DNA of 8,408 nucleotides from Allosphingosinicella sp. (GTDB taxonomy: Bacteria; Pseudomonadota; Alphaproteobacteria; Sphingomonadales; Sphingomonadaceae), in contig JASLBD010000354.1 of assembly GCA_030146745.1 (NCBI GenBank), positions 1 to 8,408 of the forward strand, in the 5' to 3' direction. The translations under genes were made by a program, and so were the position numbers. Shown here one piece after another: positions 5,952-8,408 of this stretch. The stretch's first letter is position 1. Every line of letters starts with the position of its first letter. The notes beneath the pieces are model-generated. The model saw only the letters and a program-made list of their open reading frames with translations. It did no database searches and was not told the DNA's origin.

Positions 5952-6422
5952 CTAGTTGAACACGGCGATCACGCGGCTTTTCTGCCCGACCCCGGTCGGC
6001 GCGCCCATGTAGAGGGGCAGCGGCGGATAGGAGCGATGGACGAGCTGGTAGACCCTGTCGGTGGCGGGCAGCGGCGGTCCGGCGATCGATTCGAAGACGA
6101 CGGAGAATGCCTGGGAACGACCGAGCGTCGCAGGGCGCGGCCCCGATCCGGGGAAGGCGGTGACGGCGACGATTCGAAGCATATGGGAGCCGTTCAGGCT
6201 GTCCAGGGTGAACGTCTCTCCGACCACGCCGCTCCATTCGGCCAGCCCGGCGGCCTGAAGCGACCGGAAAGTGCGGTCCCACCAGGAGGCCCGGCGGCCC
6301 GCGCCGGCGCCGGCAAGGCGAAGGCTGAGGACCGGTGCCGCCGCCGCGACGGCTCCGACGGCTCCGGCACCGCGACCGGCCAGCAACACGCGTCGGCTAA
6401 GGAAAGCGGAATCCCGCTGCAT
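5952..6422 (-). CDS. DUF6916-like exported protein with Tat-type signal
   Basis: The 156-residue product begins MQRDSAFLSRRVLLAG followed by a hydrophobic Ala/Gly/Val-rich segment to about residue 40. SRRVLL (9-14) fits the twin-arginine consensus, so export by the Tat pathway is likely. The mature part from about 68 (GETFTLDSLNGSHMLRIVAV ... QAFSVVFES ... VYQLVHRSYPPLPLYMGAP ... VIAVFN) matches my recollection of the DUF6916 fold, a small beta-rich domain with a C-terminal 'FN' ending. I know of no established function. The domain is often met without a signal peptide beside tail-collar-like proteins; here no such neighbour is present. ATG 6422 was chosen because it places the Tat motif at the N-terminus and has GGGGGG eight bases upstream; an in-frame ATG at 6584 gives a basic non-signal extension and was not used. 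The DUF488 gene follows 71 nt later. Confidence 0.75.
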   Translation of the reverse strand: MQRDSAFLSRRVLLAGRGAGAVGAVAAAAPVLSLRLAGAGAGRRASWWDRTFRSLQAAGLAEWSGVVGETFTLDSLNGSHMLRIVAVTAFPGSGPRPATLGRSQAFSVVFESIAGPPLPATDRVYQLVHRSYPPLPLYMGAPTGVGQKSRVIAVFN

Positions 6423-6584
6423 CGATGATACCCCCCGAACCACCGATGAATGCCCGCCCCCGGACGCGGTCCTTTTAACGCGGCCGCGCTTCGGATCAAG
6501 CCGGCGGAATCGGGTTTTGCGGTTTTCTTCGGGGACACTCGCCCGACGAAGAATCCCCGGTCGCGCTGAACGGCAGACGATCAT

Positions 6585-6606
6585 CCCTCTCCCCTTGGGG
6601 AGAGGG
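6585..6606. repeat. Palindrome after the kinase gene, possible terminator
   Basis: CCCTCTCCCC and GGGGAGAGGG form a perfect 10-bp stem around TT, which would open to a four-base loop. It lies 33 nt past the kinase stop on the minus strand. No U-run follows on that strand, so it is as likely to be a dispersed palindrome or 3' stabiliser as an intrinsic terminator. The rest of the 6423-6638 gap shows no gene. Confidence 0.6.
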
Positions 6607-6638
6607 GGCTGAGCGGCATGCCCGAATGTCGAAGCGCC

Positions 6639-8408
6639 TTAGTCCGGTACCGTCTTGTTCGAAGCCAGCTCGGCCAGGCTCGCGGCGAGCTCCGAGTTGC
6701 GGAACGGCTTGACCAGGCGGGGGAAGTGCGGCGCTATCCCGTCTGCCTCGGCATAGCCCGAGACGATCAGGACCGGAGTGCCCGGCAGATCGGCCTGGAC
6801 GATGTTGGCGAGCTCCGTGCCGTTCATGCCCGGCATCAGATGGTCGGACATCAGCACGTCGGGCCTGAGGCCGCCGGCGATCAGCCGAAGCGCCTCTTCC
6901 GCGGAAGCCGCCTGGACCACCTCGTAGCCGAGATCCTCGAGCATGCCGGCGGTGCTCTCCCGCACCAGCACCTCGTCGTCGACCAGCAAGGCCGTGCCCG
7001 CCCTCGCCGGAGGCTGCGACGCGGGGGCGGCAAGCGCCGCCTCGTCCGCGGGCAAGTCGCTGGCCGGAAGCCATAATTCGACGTTCGTGCCCGCCCCCGG
7101 CCGGCTCCCGACGTTGAGCGCTCCGCCGAGCTGGGACGCCAGCCCGTGGACCATGGAGAGGCCGAGGCCGGTGCCCTTGCCGACGCCCTTGGTGGAAAAG
7201 AAAGGCTCCACCGCCCGCTTGAGCGTGGCTTCATCCATGCCGACGCCGGTGTCCGCCACCGACAGCCTCACATAGGGGCCGGGGAGCAGCCCGGACCGGT
7301 GATCCGCGGCGACGAGGTCGAGATCGGCCGCGATCCGAAGGGTCCCGCCTTCGGGCATCGCGTCGCGCGCATTCACGCCCAGGTTCAGAAGCGCCATTTC
7401 GAGCTGGTTGGGATCGGCCTTGGCGGGCGGAAGGCCGTCGGCGGAGTCCACCACCACCTCGATCTGCGGCCCCGAGGTGCTTGCGATCAGGTCCGCCATT
7501 CCCGCCACCAGCTTGCCGACGTCGACCGCGCTCGGCTGCAGCGGCTGCCGCCGGGCGAAGGCGAGCAGGCGCTGGACCAGGGTCTTGGCGCGGTCGGCGG
7601 ACTGCATCGCTCCGTCGATCAGCCTGCGCTCGCGAGGTCCGCCCAGCCCCCTGCGCTGGAGCATGTCGAGACTTCCGACGATCGGGGTCAGCAGATTGTT
7701 GAAATCGTGGGCGACCCCGCCGGTGAGCTGGCCCATCGCCTCCATCTTCTGGCTCTGCCGAAGCGCCTCCTGGGCCCGCTCCAGCTCGGCCGACGCCTCC
7801 CGCTCGGCGGTCACGTCGCGGCCGACCGCGTAGAAGATCTCGCCCTGCGGGACCAGGGTCCAGGAAATCCAGCGCCACGATCCGTCGGCATGGCGAAGCC
7901 TGTCCTCGAACCCGCGGACCGTCTCGCCGCGCGACAGCCGCTCCATCGCGGCGGCGACCCCCGAATGGTCGTCCGGATGCACCTGCTTCTGGAAGTCGAG
8001 CGCCAGCAAGGTCGCTTCGTCCATCCCCAGAGTCGTCTTCCAGGCCGGGTTGATGGCCTTCAGGAAGCCGTCGAAGCCCATGATGGCGAACAGATCGTGG
8101 CTCATCTCCCAGATGCGGTTGCGCTCGTCGGTGCGGGCGGCGAGCTCCGCCTCCCGCTCTTTCTCCTCCGTGATGTCGCGGCCGGTGCAATAGACCATTC
8201 CGTCTTCGGGCACTCCGACCCAGGAAATCCACCGGTAGGAACCGTCCTTGCAGCGGTAGCGGTTGGGGAAGCGGATCGACGGCTGCCCCCTTTGCGTCAG
8301 CTCGAACCCTTCCCGGGTGCGCTCGACATCGTCGGGGTGCAGCATCTCGAAGATCGACATGCCGGCGACCTCCTCGTCCGACCAGCCGAGCACCGACTGC
8401 CAGGCCGG
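6639..8408 (-). CDS. Hybrid sensor histidine kinase (PAS-PAS-HisKA-HATPase-REC), 5' end outside window
   Basis: A signalling kinase that autophosphorylates on histidine and passes the phosphate to its own receiver. The frame is open to the window edge (it enters as PAWQS then VLGW, inside a PAS domain), so the 589 visible residues are the C-terminal part and upstream sensing domains may be missing; the GTG at 8393 is internal. Counting that GTG as 1: the rest of a first PAS with its PAC motif (to about 76, ending GRDITEE), a second PAS (about 90-200, ending GRDVTAE), HisKA with H229 in GGVAHDFNNLL, HATPase with N341ARDAM, DTGVGMD (381-387), EPFFSTK (396-402) and GTGLGLS (407-413), then REC with D472-D473, phosphoacceptor D517 (MSDHLMPGMNG) and K562. 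All catalytic residues are present. No transmembrane segment is visible in this part. The arrangement is CckA-like, but double PAS and the absence of its usual context argue against calling it CckA. No separate response regulator is in the window. Confidence 0.93.
   Translation of the reverse strand, partial: PAWQSVLGWSDEEVAGMSIFEMLHPDDVERTREGFELTQRGQPSIRFPNRYRCKDGSYRWISWVGVPEDGMVYCTGRDITEEKEREAELAARTDERNRIWEMSHDLFAIMGFDGFLKAINPAWKTTLGMDEATLLALDFQKQVHPDDHSGVAAAMERLSRGETVRGFEDRLRHADGSWRWISWTLVPQGEIFYAVGRDVTAEREASAELERAQEALRQSQKMEAMGQLTGGVAHDFNNLLTPIVGSLDMLQRRGLGGPRERRLIDGAMQSADRAKTLVQRLLAFARRQPLQPSAVDVGKLVAGMADLIASTSGPQIEVVVDSADGLPPAKADPNQLEMALLNLGVNARDAMPEGGTLRIAADLDLVAADHRSGLLPGPYVRLSVADTGVGMDEATLKRAVEPFFSTKGVGKGTGLGLSMVHGLASQLGGALNVGSRPGAGTNVELWLPASDLPADEAALAAPASQPPARAGTALLVDDEVLVRESTAGMLEDLGYEVVQAASAEEALRLIAGGLRPDVLMSDHLMPGMNGTELANIVQADLPGTPVLIVSGYAEADGIAPHFPRLVKPFRNSELAASLAELASNKTVPD

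Noticed and set aside
5881..6282. Upstream extension of the DUF488 reading frame to an ATG at 6282
   Set aside because: The added 134 residues overlap the Tat-signal gene in another frame and have shadow-like composition, while DUF488 begins exactly at the ATG at 5880.
6525..6553. TTCTTCG / CGAAGAA inverted repeat upstream of the DUF6916-like gene
   Set aside because: A 7-bp stem with a 15-nt loop is common by chance in this length of sequence and nothing else marks the site.
1..8408. A defence, toxin-antitoxin, secretion or biosynthetic system
   Set aside because: Each gene has an ordinary housekeeping, transport or signalling identity or is a lone hypothetical, and no conserved multi-gene module is visible.

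Overview
The window is GC-rich (about two thirds G+C by eye) chromosomal DNA from an alphaproteobacterium, most likely a sphingomonad. That placement is inferred from the strong GC third-position bias, a TonB-dependent receptor with the CarboxypepD-less plug plus 'outer membrane beta-barrel family' layout, a PAS-PAS hybrid kinase of the CckA-like type, and intergenic palindromic repeats of the CGTCATnCCGGATTTGATCCGG type. No phage, insertion sequence, CRISPR array, tRNA or rRNA was seen.

Layout, left to right. Bases 1-254 hold no convincing gene: an 18-bp perfect palindrome (18-35), then a composite palindromic repeat (105-243) built of two inverted copies of one ~60-bp unit. A minus-strand gene for a membrane-anchored hypothetical protein (255-1187) ends just before that repeat and carries an in-frame 15-bp minisatellite. 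Divergent from it, on the plus strand, is a compact SLC13-type permease (1310-2647), preceded by a 16-codon ORF with a good ribosome binding site whose stop overlaps the permease start as ATGA. The convergent gap 2648-2880 contains a second palindromic repeat family in three copies. A TonB-dependent receptor (2881-5100, minus) follows, with a 234-bp upstream gap holding a candidate promoter overlaid by two dyads. Then come, all on the minus strand, a DUF488 protein (5335-5880), a DUF6916-like exported protein (5952-6422), a short palindrome (6585-6606), and the 3' part of a hybrid sensor histidine kinase (6639 to the window edge, 5' end missing).

The genes do not form an obvious pathway. Two are transport proteins (outer-membrane receptor, inner-membrane permease) that are convergent and separated by repeats, so co-regulation cannot be claimed. 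DUF6916-like and DUF488 genes are codirectional and 71 nt apart and may be cotranscribed. The kinase has its own receiver domain, and no separate response regulator is visible. I found no strong evidence for a new multi-gene system. The most interesting signals are small: the coupled leader ORF before the permease, the covarying palindromic repeats, and the dyads over the receptor promoter.
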